From positions 1 through 64,000 of the forward strand of contig NKIM01000026.1 of NCBI GenBank assembly GCA_002255955.1: a DNA stretch of 64,000 nt. The letters run 5' to 3'. The notes beneath the pieces were generated by a model, which did no database searches, had not been told where the DNA came from, and was given only the letters and a program-made list of their open reading frames with translations. The translations under genes were made by a program, and so were the position numbers. Numbering within the stretch: position 1 is the stretch's first letter; every line of letters begins with the position of its first letter. This stretch comes from Burkholderiales bacterium PBB2 (GTDB lineage: Bacteria; Pseudomonadota; Gammaproteobacteria; Burkholderiales; Burkholderiaceae_C). Shown piece after piece: positions 1-8,690 of this stretch.

Positions 1-317
1 TGTGTTCGATGCGGCCGAATGCGACCTCCCGACGACCAGCCGGTTTCTCCGTAGACGTAGGTGTTAGAAGGCTTGTCTTTGGCCAGTGCTTCATAGGCCA
101 AGACAATGATCTCCGCTACTTTTGAGTGCACGTATGTTCTGCCTGCAGCCGCAGCCAACGTGCTGTATGACGTGAAGTTCGGGCCTTCGCTTGGAAGCTT
201 TACCCCACCCTCCAACCGACCATTGCTTACTGTGCCGTAACACTGACTTTCTGCCGCGACGAGTGCTAGCGGTTGAAGCGAAAGGAATGCAGATAGAAGC
301 CATGTGAAGCGGCGCAT
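1..317 (-). CDS. Penicillin-insensitive murein endopeptidase (MepA/M74-like), partial, continues off the left edge
   Basis: Minus-strand reading from ATG at 317 gives MRRFTWLLSAFLSLQPLALVAAESQCYGTVSNGRLEGGVKLPSEGPNFTSYS...GRTYVHSKVAEIIVLAYEAL...YVYGETGWSSGGRIRPHRT: signal peptide plus M74-like motifs. This frame is not in the supplied ORF track. Confidence 0.7.
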   Translation of the reverse strand, partial: MRRFTWLLSAFLSLQPLALVAAESQCYGTVSNGRLEGGVKLPSEGPNFTSYSTLAAAAGRTYVHSKVAEIIVLAYEALAKDKPSNTYVYGETGWSSGGRIRPHRT

Positions 318-558
318 GGGGCTCCCGATGCCGGCTAACGTATTGTAGGGAGACAGGTGTGTCCGCTTATCACGGTCAGCTGTCCCCTTAATGCTGCAAC
401 CCCAACCTGCCTGCAGGGCGCACCAAGTCTGGGCTTACGTTGCATATATGTGTATTTATACAGTATTCTTGATTCCGGCAAGCCCGGCGCCGGCAGTTTG
501 CCAGTCCTAACGGGCTAGATCTTCTTGGTTTGCCCGACGACGGACTGTGTGCCGTTGA

Positions 559-837
559 TTGGAGGCAAGCATGCTCAGTCCGTCAATCACCTTTGCAGGG
601 GGAGCCCGGTCAGTTGCCCGCGGCCTTCTTTGTCCGCCGCCGTCTCAACTGCCTCCGCTGCAGTCGGTCAAGCTGCTCGACCAGGTCCGTGAGCGGATCC
701 GCTACGTGCATTACAGCCGCCGCACCGAGGACGCATATGTGCACTGGTGTCGGGCCTTCATCCGCTTTCACCGCATCCATCACCCTAATGCGATGGGTGG
801 CACTGAGGTCGAGGCCTACCAGTTGATCGGGAAGTAG
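559..837 (+). pseudogene. Truncated integron-integrase-like tyrosine recombinase (N-terminal SAM-like domain only)
   Basis: [49 protein letters not shown] resembles the IntI N-terminal core-binding domain. The frame ends before any catalytic domain. Confidence 0.7.
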
Positions 838-1059
838 CTGCACATCCAGCATCTGCGCAATTCGTTCCCGGGTCAGGTCAAGGCACGATGACAGCACCCT
901 GGTCCAGCTCAACCATTGACACCAGGGACACAGAGTAGATGCATTTACGGTCAGGCCTTTGACCAGCTTGCTCTCCTTGTCAGGGGGGCGTCGCATGACA
1001 CGCCGTTGCACGAACGTTTGCAGTACTAAGCGAATGGACTAAGCGTTTTCCTGACGAGA

Positions 1060-1720
1060 CGACGAACCTGCGCTTTGGCGAAGCCTTCGATTTTTTCGAC
1101 ACGCACGGGAGAAGCACGAGCTAGCGGCACAGATCCTGAATACGATCAACGAGCAACTGCTGAGCAAGGCCGTATTGCTCTGCGTGGGCCTGGTGGTGGA
1201 CGCTCCGATGATCGGCACCCTAAGGTCGACCGATAATGCTGCCGGCGAACTCGAACGTTAGATGGAGCAGAGCAAGAAGGGCGATCCGTGGTGCTTCGGT
1301 ATAGCGGCGCACATTGGCGTGGATGCTGAATCGAGCCTAATGCTCAAGGTGCGCGGCGCGACGGGCAGCCCAAATGATGTGACCGAGGCCAAGGCGCTGC
1401 CAAACGGTGACGAGACCAAAGCTTCCGCGGACGCGGGTTACCAGGGCGCGGACAAGCGAGCTGACGCCAAGCCGGAAAAGCGCTCGAACTTTGCGATGCA
1501 GCCCAGCAAGCGTAAGAAGCTGAGCGAGCTGGGAATCGAATCGGCTGATTGATGAGCTCAAAAGCCTTAAAGCGAGCATCTTACCCAGAGGATCACCCAT
1601 TCCGCGTGATCAAACACCTGTTCGACCATGTGAAGGCGCGCTATCACGGGATAGCGGAGAACACTGCGCGGCTGCCCGCTCTGTTCGCGCTGTCCATCCT
1701 TTGGATGCTGCGGCGCCAAC
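1060..1720 (+). pseudogene. Degenerate IS5-family transposase
   Basis: Fragments in different frames: 1262-1552 (KKGDPWCFGIAAHIGVDAESSLMLKVRGATGSPNDVTEA...DAGYQGADKR) and 1549-1700 (ASYPEDHPFRVIKHLFDHVKARYHGIAENTARLPALFALSILWMLRRQL). Interrupted by stops and frameshifts. Confidence 0.75.
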
Positions 1721-1933
1721 TGGACGGGACTTCAGGGCTCCTGCAAATCTCGAAATCCTCTGAGAAGTCGGCAAACGCATCGCGAAATGCGGAAGAGCCA
1801 GGTGCAAACAGCACAACAGACTTCAATATTCGACTTCAAACCAGGGGCCGCACATATGGCGGCGCTTTGTGCAGACCTTCTAAAAATTAGAGGCTAGGCC
1901 CCGAGTTGAATACCCTCACATTCGGACGGTACG

Positions 1934-2854
1934 CTATTTCGCCTTCGTAGCGCTCATTTCGACCGAGTCGCCAATAATATCAAACTGTTGGCTTGGGAGC
2001 CTTGCGATGACTGCGGTTGTCCAACCGGCGCTTTGCAGTTCTTGAATTGAAACTCTTCCGATCGTCGCACAATTGAAAACCACATCACCCGACACGGGCG
2101 TCCCACGGGGCACCAGTCGATCTGAAGAGCAGTTCACGTTTATACCCGCCGAGTACCCACGCAATCGCACTACCCGACCAGCGCTTTCGGCTTTGAGCTG
2201 AGCAGCACGCTCGACAGCCGCTGCACTTTGGCGCACGGCTTCCTCTTGGCGCGAGTTTTTTACAGCCTTGGCATGCATCTCTTCTTTGTCAACATGAGCA
2301 GCCCACTCATCAGCACGATAAATATTCCGGAAGTACTTATTGCCTCCAGCATAGGAATACATGCTCATGCCCGATAGCTTTTGCTCAGCGCGGGCGCGGA
2401 AACCGTTGCGTTCATCCATGAGCGTGCCGCCGAGTTCACTAACCTGAGGGCAATCGGAGTGCACTTTGGGCGCTACTCCCGGCGGACAAACGAGCAGCAC
2501 CCGAGTTCGGGTGACAAACTTCGCACTGTTCTTCGAAATGATGACTGTGTAAGTATTTCCAGTCGCATCAATACTCTTGACCTCATCAAGGCGCAAGAAG
2601 CTGACTCCTTTTTCATCTCCGTTCTGCACCCAGAGAATGCCAGTCGGAATGTTTTGCGCTGTATGCGCATCAGCCGCCACGCGATTGATCTTGAAGAATT
2701 CGTCTGAAGAATAAGCGAAGTACTGGATGGTTATCGGGGACTCGAGGTTCGTTTGAACCTTGTACGTTGGGGTAGGCGTCGCGCACCCTGCTAACAAAAA
2801 CGAACAAATGGCCGCGGTGATGTACCCACACTTACTCTTGTTCAGCATTCTCAA
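1934..2854 (-). CDS. Hypothetical lipoprotein
   Basis: 306-aa ORF with a lipobox-type signal (MRMLNKSKCGYITAAICSFLLAGCATPTP). Confidence 0.6.
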   Translation of the reverse strand: MRMLNKSKCGYITAAICSFLLAGCATPTPTYKVQTNLESPITIQYFAYSSDEFFKINRVAADAHTAQNIPTGILWVQNGDEKGVSFLRLDEVKSIDATGNTYTVIISKNSAKFVTRTRVLLVCPPGVAPKVHSDCPQVSELGGTLMDERNGFRARAEQKLSGMSMYSYAGGNKYFRNIYRADEWAAHVDKEEMHAKAVKNSRQEEAVRQSAAAVERAAQLKAESAGRVVRLRGYSAGINVNCSSDRLVPRGTPVSGDVVFNCATIGRVSIQELQSAGWTTAVIARLPSQQFDIIGDSVEMSATKAK

Positions 2855-3126
2855 GCCCCCTGATTGGCAGTGGAATTTGTGTATCGAAAAGTCTATGACC
2901 TCGCTGTAGCAGGTGAGGAAAATGCCTCTTCGGTATGCGTGAAAAATTACTGGAAAACGAATTGCGTTCCGGCCCAGGAACAGCAGATCCAGCCTGCAGA
3001 CCAGTTTGTCAAAGCTGAAAATGGCCCACAGCTGAAGGACTGAAGCGAGCTGTAGTCCGGTTTTACGACGACGTTCGCCGACGGACCTAGTTGGCCGCGA
3101 TTCCGTTGCTGATCGTCAACCACCAG

Positions 3127-3189
3127 CTTTAGCTTTGGGCACTTTGCTGACCGACGAGGGGCCGAGTCCGAACGGCTGCAACCAGTCTG
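3127..3189 (+). repeat. Dispersed ~70-bp repeat, copy A
   Basis: CTTTAGCTTTGGGCACTTTGCTGACCGACGAGGGGCCGAGTCCGAACGGCTGCAACCAG aligns to the reverse complement of 6001-6080 and to 11803-11876. Confidence 0.55.
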
Positions 3190-3343
3190 GTGCTAACGGA
3201 CTAGGCACTTTTGCTTTGGGCACATGCTGCCGCTGACGCCTGAAGACCGATCTGCCACTCTGGATCAACTTCGGCCAGGCGCCAGGCCTACTGCAACGCC
3301 ATCTCCGAGCCTCAAGCCGATGCTCAGGATCAGTTACTGGGCC

Positions 3344-3589
3344 TTAAAGCTGTGCGGCCGCAATCAAGTCCGCCAAACTGGTGTCAAGGGCCTGCGCGAT
3401 TTGTGCGGCGAGTACAAGCCCCACGTTCTGCCCTCCGCGCTCGACACTGCTCACGTAAGAGCGGTCAATTCCCGCCTCGTGGGCCAAGCCTTCCTGAGAC
3501 AGGCCAAGGCTCAGCCGGCGTTCTCGGACAGCTGCGCCGAACGCCAACAGTGTTGGTGTTTGAGCGTGACGAGGAGACTTGCGCGGCAT
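3344..3589 (-). CDS. XRE-family helix-turn-helix transcriptional regulator
   Basis: FGAAVRERRLSLGLSQEGLAHEAGIDRSYVSSVERGGQNVGLVLAAQIAQALDTSLADLI is a HTH_3/XRE signature. ORF extends to 3625; MPRKSP start chosen. Confidence 0.8.
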   Translation of the reverse strand: MPRKSPRHAQTPTLLAFGAAVRERRLSLGLSQEGLAHEAGIDRSYVSSVERGGQNVGLVLAAQIAQALDTSLADLIAAAQL

Positions 3590-3827
3590 CCATAAATGGT
3601 TTGCTATTGACGTCAATAGCACCACGGACGATCATCCTCAATCTGCGGTTTGTGCTCGAACGCGGTGCGCGGCACAGATTGAGTTGGCCGAGTTGCCTCG
3701 AGTGCCTTTTTTCTTGCATCCGTAGGGGCGCGTTGCGGCTCGGGCTGCAGCCCGAGCTGCTGCTCGATCTGAACTGGCCGCCTTGGCGTTAGCCCTATCT
3801 GTCTGACCCTGCCTGGAGGGATACCCC

Positions 3828-4307
3828 ATGCTCAAGAAACTACCGCCGGTCTTTTTTCGCATACGCACCGCGCTGATGCGCAGCGGTCGTTCCTCCCATG
3901 ATGCGGACGACCTTGTGCAGGAAGCTTGGGTTCGCCTGGCTTGCTATGAAGGTGAGCAGGTGGTTGCCAAACCTGAGGCTTTCATGATGCGAGCGGCTCT
4001 CAATTTGTCCATTGATGCTCACCGGTCCAGCGTCTGCCACGGTGAACAGCTGATGGTGGATGAGGTGGTTCTGCTCGACACCGCTCCGGGCACCGAGGCA
4101 ATCGTGCTGGCTCGGGAGCGCATGGCGCGTCTGAGTCTCGGGTTAGGGCGCCTGACCGACAAGACCCGGGACATTTTTCTGTCACACCGGATCGATGGTT
4201 TGACCTACCAAGAGATTGCCCAGAATCATGGCTTGAGCATCAGCACGGTGGAAAAGCATGTCGCCAAGGCCACCCTGCAGCTGACTAGCTGGATGGAAGG
4301 TTGGTAG
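3828..4307 (+). CDS. FecI-like ECF RNA polymerase sigma factor
   Basis: SSHDADDLVQEAWVRL (region 2) and LTDKTRDIFLSHRIDGLTYQEIAQNHGLSISTVEKHVAKA (region 4). Followed by a FecR gene with overlapping ends. Confidence 0.85.
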   Translation: MLKKLPPVFFRIRTALMRSGRSSHDADDLVQEAWVRLACYEGEQVVAKPEAFMMRAALNLSIDAHRSSVCHGEQLMVDEVVLLDTAPGTEAIVLARERMARLSLGLGRLTDKTRDIFLSHRIDGLTYQEIAQNHGLSISTVEKHVAKATLQLTSWMEGW

Positions 4308-5413
4308 TGGTTGCTGAGTTTGAGGCTGATCCGGGCAGGGCAGGACGTGTGGACAGTGGGCGTGTTGGGCTTGCTGCGGAAGCGGGAGGACATTCACCGC
4401 CTTTGGTGACGCCTGACATCGCTGCTGAAGCCGCTGTGTGGATCGCGAGATTGCATGGCCCCAGCCGTACGCCAGCTATGGTGCGCGAGTGCTTGGCTTG
4501 GCAGGCCCAGTCACCCGCGCATCGCCTTGCCTTCGAACGGTGTACGGAGACATGGCAGGAAGTTACAAATCTCAGTCTCAGTGCTTATGCAAACACCTGG
4601 AGCAGCGCCGAGAAGGTTTCAGGGCATCGCTTGAGAGTCACCAAGCCTATGCAGTGGGCCTTGGCGGCGGTGTTCCTGGCGCTGGCCTCCGTGCTGGTCT
4701 TGGCGCTGCAGCCATCGCGAACTGGAGAGGTGTACGCCACGGAAGTGGGGGAGCACCGGGTGGTGATGCTCGCGGATGGCAGTCGCATGTCTCTGAACAC
4801 CGCCACGAAAGTTCGGGCAAGTCTAAGTTCGTCTCAGCGGCTCGTTGAAGTCGAGGCTGGGGAGGCGCTGTTCGAAGTGGCCAAGGACGCGAGCCGCCCC
4901 TTTCTGGTGACTGCGGGTGAGACTGCGGTCAAAGCGACTGGAACCGCTTTTCTCGTGCGCTTGCTGCCGAGCATGCAAGAGGTCAGCACGTCGCTCGAAG
5001 TGACCTTGATTGAGGGACAGGTTGTCTTGCGGCCTCAAGAAGGTCTTGTGGGCTTAGCGGCGGGTGCTGGTCCGGTCGAGATGACTGCTGGGGAGCGTGT
5101 GCGCTTTGATGGCGCGATGGCCGCTTCACGGTTTTTAAAGGTGCGAGTTGATCGGTCAAGTCTGGACCGAGCTGTCGCCTGGACACGTGGTGAGGCCTCG
5201 TTTGACGATGTCACCCTCAATGAGGCCGTGGCGGAAATGAATCGCTACAGCTCGAAGCCCATCGTGATCGTCCATGCCGACAGGCTCAAGGCGCTGCGAG
5301 TCAGTGGCCTGTTCAGGACGGGCGACAGTGTGAGCTTTGCGCGAGCTGTGGCAGCGCTGCATGGTTTGGACGTCCGAGAGCACTCTGATCGTTTGGAGCT
5401 GGCGCCGCGCTGA
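4301..5413 (+). CDS. FecR-like anti-sigma/signal-transduction protein
   Basis: WQAQSPAHRLAFERCTETWQEV, one TM helix (MQWALAAVFLALASVLVLAL), FecR core (GEHRVVMLADGSRMSLNTATKVR...GEALFEVAKDASRPFLVTAGETAVKATGTAFLVR), C-terminal STN-like segment. Start codon uncertain. Confidence 0.8.
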   Translation: MVVVAEFEADPGRAGRVDSGRVGLAAEAGGHSPPLVTPDIAAEAAVWIARLHGPSRTPAMVRECLAWQAQSPAHRLAFERCTETWQEVTNLSLSAYANTWSSAEKVSGHRLRVTKPMQWALAAVFLALASVLVLALQPSRTGEVYATEVGEHRVVMLADGSRMSLNTATKVRASLSSSQRLVEVEAGEALFEVAKDASRPFLVTAGETAVKATGTAFLVRLLPSMQEVSTSLEVTLIEGQVVLRPQEGLVGLAAGAGPVEMTAGERVRFDGAMAASRFLKVRVDRSSLDRAVAWTRGEASFDDVTLNEAVAEMNRYSSKPIVIVHADRLKALRVSGLFRTGDSVSFARAVAALHGLDVREHSDRLELAPR

Positions 5414-5641
5414 AGGGCAGCTGCGGCAGCAGCAGGGCAGGGGAGAGGCGGCCCGCTCCCGTGTCAGTGGATGGAGGCTTCAATGCCTTCATGCGTTGTA
5501 TGAACGCGCCCCCTTGCCGGACAGGCCTTCGGCCAGACCGGCACCGCCGACACCCGCCACGCCCGATGCCGGGCCGCCGGAGCGCGTTCAGGCCGACTTG
5601 ATGTCGCGCCCGGGGCGTCACTCGTGCACTGGGCTCAAAAG

Positions 5642-5751
5642 GGTTCGGATGCGGTCCGGATATGGTCCGCTTTTGGTCCGGATACGGTCCGGATACGGTT
5701 CGCTTACGGTCCGGATATGGTCCGGATATGGTCCGGTTTCGGTCCACATCC
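5642..5751. repeat. 11-bp direct tandem repeat, about 10 units, consensus GGTCCGGATAY
   Basis: Units read: GGTTCGGATGC GGTCCGGATAT GGTCCGCTTTT GGTCCGGATAC GGTCCGGATAC GGTTCGCTTAC GGTCCGGATAT GGTCCGGATAT GGTCCGGTTTC GGTCCACATCC. Confidence 0.9.
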
Positions 5752-6000
5752 GCCTGATTGCTGTCGGTTGGCTAGCGACCAGGCTCACCGCGCGCTCGGA
5801 AAGTTAGGCATCGGCGGTGATCTGGGCCTGAAATTCAGCGCCTGGCCGCAGCTTTGAAGACCAAGAACACTAGGAAAACTTGAGTGCAGGATAGGCTAGC
5901 TGCCAGCATTTGGATGCCAATCTTGCCTTTCCGCGCGCTGCTGTGGATTGGGGTTTTGGCGGACCCGGGCGCTATGTTGATCTGATGGATTTAGAAGGCA

Positions 6001-6080
6001 GGTTTAGGCTGGTTGCAGCCAATTGGATTCGGCAATCGTGGGGCAGCAATGTGCCCAAAGCCGAAATTCGCCGACCCCCA
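6001..6080 (-). repeat. Dispersed ~75-bp repeat, copy B, inverted relative to copy C
   Basis: Reverse complement GTCGGCGAATTTCGGCTTTGGGCACATTGCTGCCCCACGATTGCCGAATCCAATTGGCTGCAACCAGCC aligns along its length to 11803-11876. Confidence 0.7.
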
Positions 6081-6164
6081 GCAGTTGCCCTCTGGATTCG
6101 ATAGCGACGCGCTTCTATCATGGTTGTCTACTGACCAATCAATCAGCATCCCTGGGGAGGGCTT

Positions 6165-7376
6165 ATGCGGAGATGGCAAGTTTTGCTGGGAGCGGTGCTC
6201 GCCGGCTGGAGTTTGAACGCCCATGCAGCGGAACTGGGCATCGCGGCGTTCAATATCGCGTGGGCCGGCTCCGAGGCCGATTTCAACGAGCACATCCGGG
6301 TCTGCACCAGCCCGCAGGTGAACTGGTGCGACACGCGCGCCAAGATTGCCAAGGGCGAGACGGCCCCCCCGCCCGAAGAAGACGTCCGCGCAAAGCGGTG
6401 CCAGACGGAGTTCGACACTGCCGCCGGCGGTGCCGGCAAGGGCATGCTCGTTGCACCGTGCAACGCGTACAAGCTCACCGCGTCGAAGTGGAAGAAGGCG
6501 GCGCCCGGGATCTATGCCGAGAAGCTTGACGGGCTGCGCCAGACCGTCGATGGCCTCATCCGGGCGCGGCACGTGGACGTTATCGCTTTCCAAGAGGTCC
6601 GCTCCGCCGGCGTCATCAAGGAGATCCTTGGTAGCCATGCGGCCGACTTCGAGGTTTGCGTTGCGGACCACACGGCGTTCCAGACGGTCGGATTCGCGTG
6701 GCGGCGCTCGGTGACGTCCAAGCCCGGGAAGTGCGCCCCAGAGGCCGGGCTCGCCATCAAAGAGAACCCTCAGGATCCGGCGTCTCTGCGGCACCTGCGG
6801 CCGGGCGTGGCCTTGTCGCTCACCATCGGCAAGGATCCCCTCACGCTGATGAACGTGCACCTCAAGTCAAGCTGCGCCAACCTCATCACCAGCCCGGCCT
6901 TCAAAGGCCATGAACTGACCAACCCAGACTCGGCCTGTCAGGTGCTGAACCGGCAGGTCGCGCCGCTGGAAGCCTGGATAGACGGCGTGGCCAAGACTTC
7001 GCCCCTTTTCGTCGTGCTCGGAGACTTCAACCGCAGGCTGGACGAGGAGGCTGCCAAGGCTGTGGCCCCCAAGGACGTGCGCACGGACCACACGGATCCT
7101 GCGGCACCGAACAAGACGGGCCCCAACGGTGAGGTCAGCTCCAGGTTCCTCTGGCAGGAGCTGTCTGATGGAGACCCGACGCTGGTCCAGGTTCCGCCGC
7201 CGGTGGCGACGGACTGCAAGGGCTTTGAAGGGCTGGACCACATCTTGATCAGTGCAGCGCTGAACAAGCGGCAGACCGGCCCGCTCTCGTCGGAGAAGGT
7301 CAAGGTCGAGCAGAAGGACAAGCAGTTCATCATGACCAGCGACCACTGTCCCCGGATCACCAGACTCACCCTCTGA
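6165..7376 (+). CDS. Endonuclease/exonuclease/phosphatase (EEP) family protein, predicted exported
   Basis: Signal peptide MRRWQVLLGAVLAGWSLNAHA; EEP motifs FNIAW, IAFQEV, VLGDFNRRL, GLDHILIS, TSDHCP all present. Confidence 0.8.
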   Translation: MRRWQVLLGAVLAGWSLNAHAAELGIAAFNIAWAGSEADFNEHIRVCTSPQVNWCDTRAKIAKGETAPPPEEDVRAKRCQTEFDTAAGGAGKGMLVAPCNAYKLTASKWKKAAPGIYAEKLDGLRQTVDGLIRARHVDVIAFQEVRSAGVIKEILGSHAADFEVCVADHTAFQTVGFAWRRSVTSKPGKCAPEAGLAIKENPQDPASLRHLRPGVALSLTIGKDPLTLMNVHLKSSCANLITSPAFKGHELTNPDSACQVLNRQVAPLEAWIDGVAKTSPLFVVLGDFNRRLDEEAAKAVAPKDVRTDHTDPAAPNKTGPNGEVSSRFLWQELSDGDPTLVQVPPPVATDCKGFEGLDHILISAALNKRQTGPLSSEKVKVEQKDKQFIMTSDHCPRITRLTL

Positions 7377-7437
7377 CCTCGCGCTGTCCGGCGAGACCAT
7401 CCACCGGCCAGGCACTGGCCTCACGTTCATTCAAACC

Positions 7438-8619
7438 ATGAAAACTGAAGTTCGCAATGCTGCTGAGCTGGCTGCCTGGTTGACGCTCCCCGGACCTGCG
7501 GTCATCCAGGATCTCGACCTCACGGCCGCGGCAGCGGAGTTCGCCAAGCGCGACCTCGCCGGCTGCGCCTTCCTGGGCTGCGTCATGGCCCCTGACCTGG
7601 CCAAGGCGGCGGGGGAAGCTCACTGTCTGGTACTTCCGCCCATCGAGGCGTCGGACGAAGCCCCCTTCAATCCGTACTCGGTGAGCATGTACACGCCGTG
7701 CGAACTTTACGATGGCTACGACCCGGACGATGTCGGCACCTACGACAGGTATTTCGACCGCAAGGTGTATCTCTCGTACATGTCCCTTGGTCCGCCGGCC
7801 GAGCTCAAGCCGGTGGCGGCCGATGTCCTGCTGCTGCGCCGGATGCATGACGCCACGATTGCCACCGCGCTGGACGCCTTCGTCAAGGGCGCCCAGGGGC
7901 GCATCGTCGCCATCATGGGTGGCCACGATCGTGCCCGCAGCGACGCGCTCTACCTCGAAGTGGCCATGCTGGCGCTGGAGTTGACGCGCAAGGACTACAT
8001 CATCGCGACCGGCGGTGGCCCAGGCCTCATGGAGGCCGCCAATCTGGGCGCCTATGCCGCCGGCTTTGCTGACCCCGAAGCCGTGGTTAAGGCGTCCGTC
8101 GAGCAACTGAAGGCGGCGCCGACCTACAAGGACGCCAACTGGCTGAAAGTCGGCTACAAGGTCTGGAAGGGGCTGGGCAAGCCGGTCGATTTCCAGAAGA
8201 GCCGCAACCTCGGCATCCCCACCTGGTTCTACGGGCACGAGCCGCCCAACCTGTTTGCCACGGACATCGCGAAGTACTTTGAGAACAGCGTCCGGGAGGA
8301 GGGCCTGCTGGCCATCGCGCATTCCGGCGTGCTTTTCGCCGAGGGCAATGGCGGCACCGTGCAGGAGATTTTCCAGGATGCCTGTCAAAACTACTACCGC
8401 ACGTACGCTCAGCTGAAGAGCCCGATGGTGCTGTTGGGGACGGCGTACTGGAACTCGGCCTATTCCGACTACAGCAATCCAGCCGACCGCCGGCGGCCGC
8501 TGTACCCGGTCCTGAAGAAGCTGGCTTTCGAGAAGGGCTTCGCCGACTACGTGCACATCACCGACAGCACAACCGACGCGATCGATTTCCTCGTCAAGCA
8601 CCCGCCGGTCAAGGCCTAG
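7438..8619 (+). CDS. LOG/SLOG-superfamily Rossmann-fold nucleotide-binding protein
   Basis: IVAIMGGHDRARSDALYLEVAMLALELTRKDYIIATGGGPGLMEAANLGAYAAG and LFAEGNGGTVQEIFQDA resemble the LOG GGGxGLM and PGGxGTxxE motifs. Confidence 0.65.
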   Translation: MKTEVRNAAELAAWLTLPGPAVIQDLDLTAAAAEFAKRDLAGCAFLGCVMAPDLAKAAGEAHCLVLPPIEASDEAPFNPYSVSMYTPCELYDGYDPDDVGTYDRYFDRKVYLSYMSLGPPAELKPVAADVLLLRRMHDATIATALDAFVKGAQGRIVAIMGGHDRARSDALYLEVAMLALELTRKDYIIATGGGPGLMEAANLGAYAAGFADPEAVVKASVEQLKAAPTYKDANWLKVGYKVWKGLGKPVDFQKSRNLGIPTWFYGHEPPNLFATDIAKYFENSVREEGLLAIAHSGVLFAEGNGGTVQEIFQDACQNYYRTYAQLKSPMVLLGTAYWNSAYSDYSNPADRRRPLYPVLKKLAFEKGFADYVHITDSTTDAIDFLVKHPPVKA

Positions 8620-8690
8620 GCTGGCTGGCCGCTCACCCTTGGACGGTGAGCGCGGCGAACAACACAACTCGAACACGGAAGAGGGACGGA

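Noticed and set aside
3224-3595. 123-aa + strand ORF overlapping the XRE gene
   Set aside because: Antisense to a clear HTH protein and no recognisable motif.
5313-5747. 144-aa minus-strand ORF with RTxSGPYPDxK repeats
   Set aside because: The amino-acid repeat is the by-product of reading the 11-bp DNA tandem repeat (33 bp = 11 codons), and the rest is antisense to fecR.
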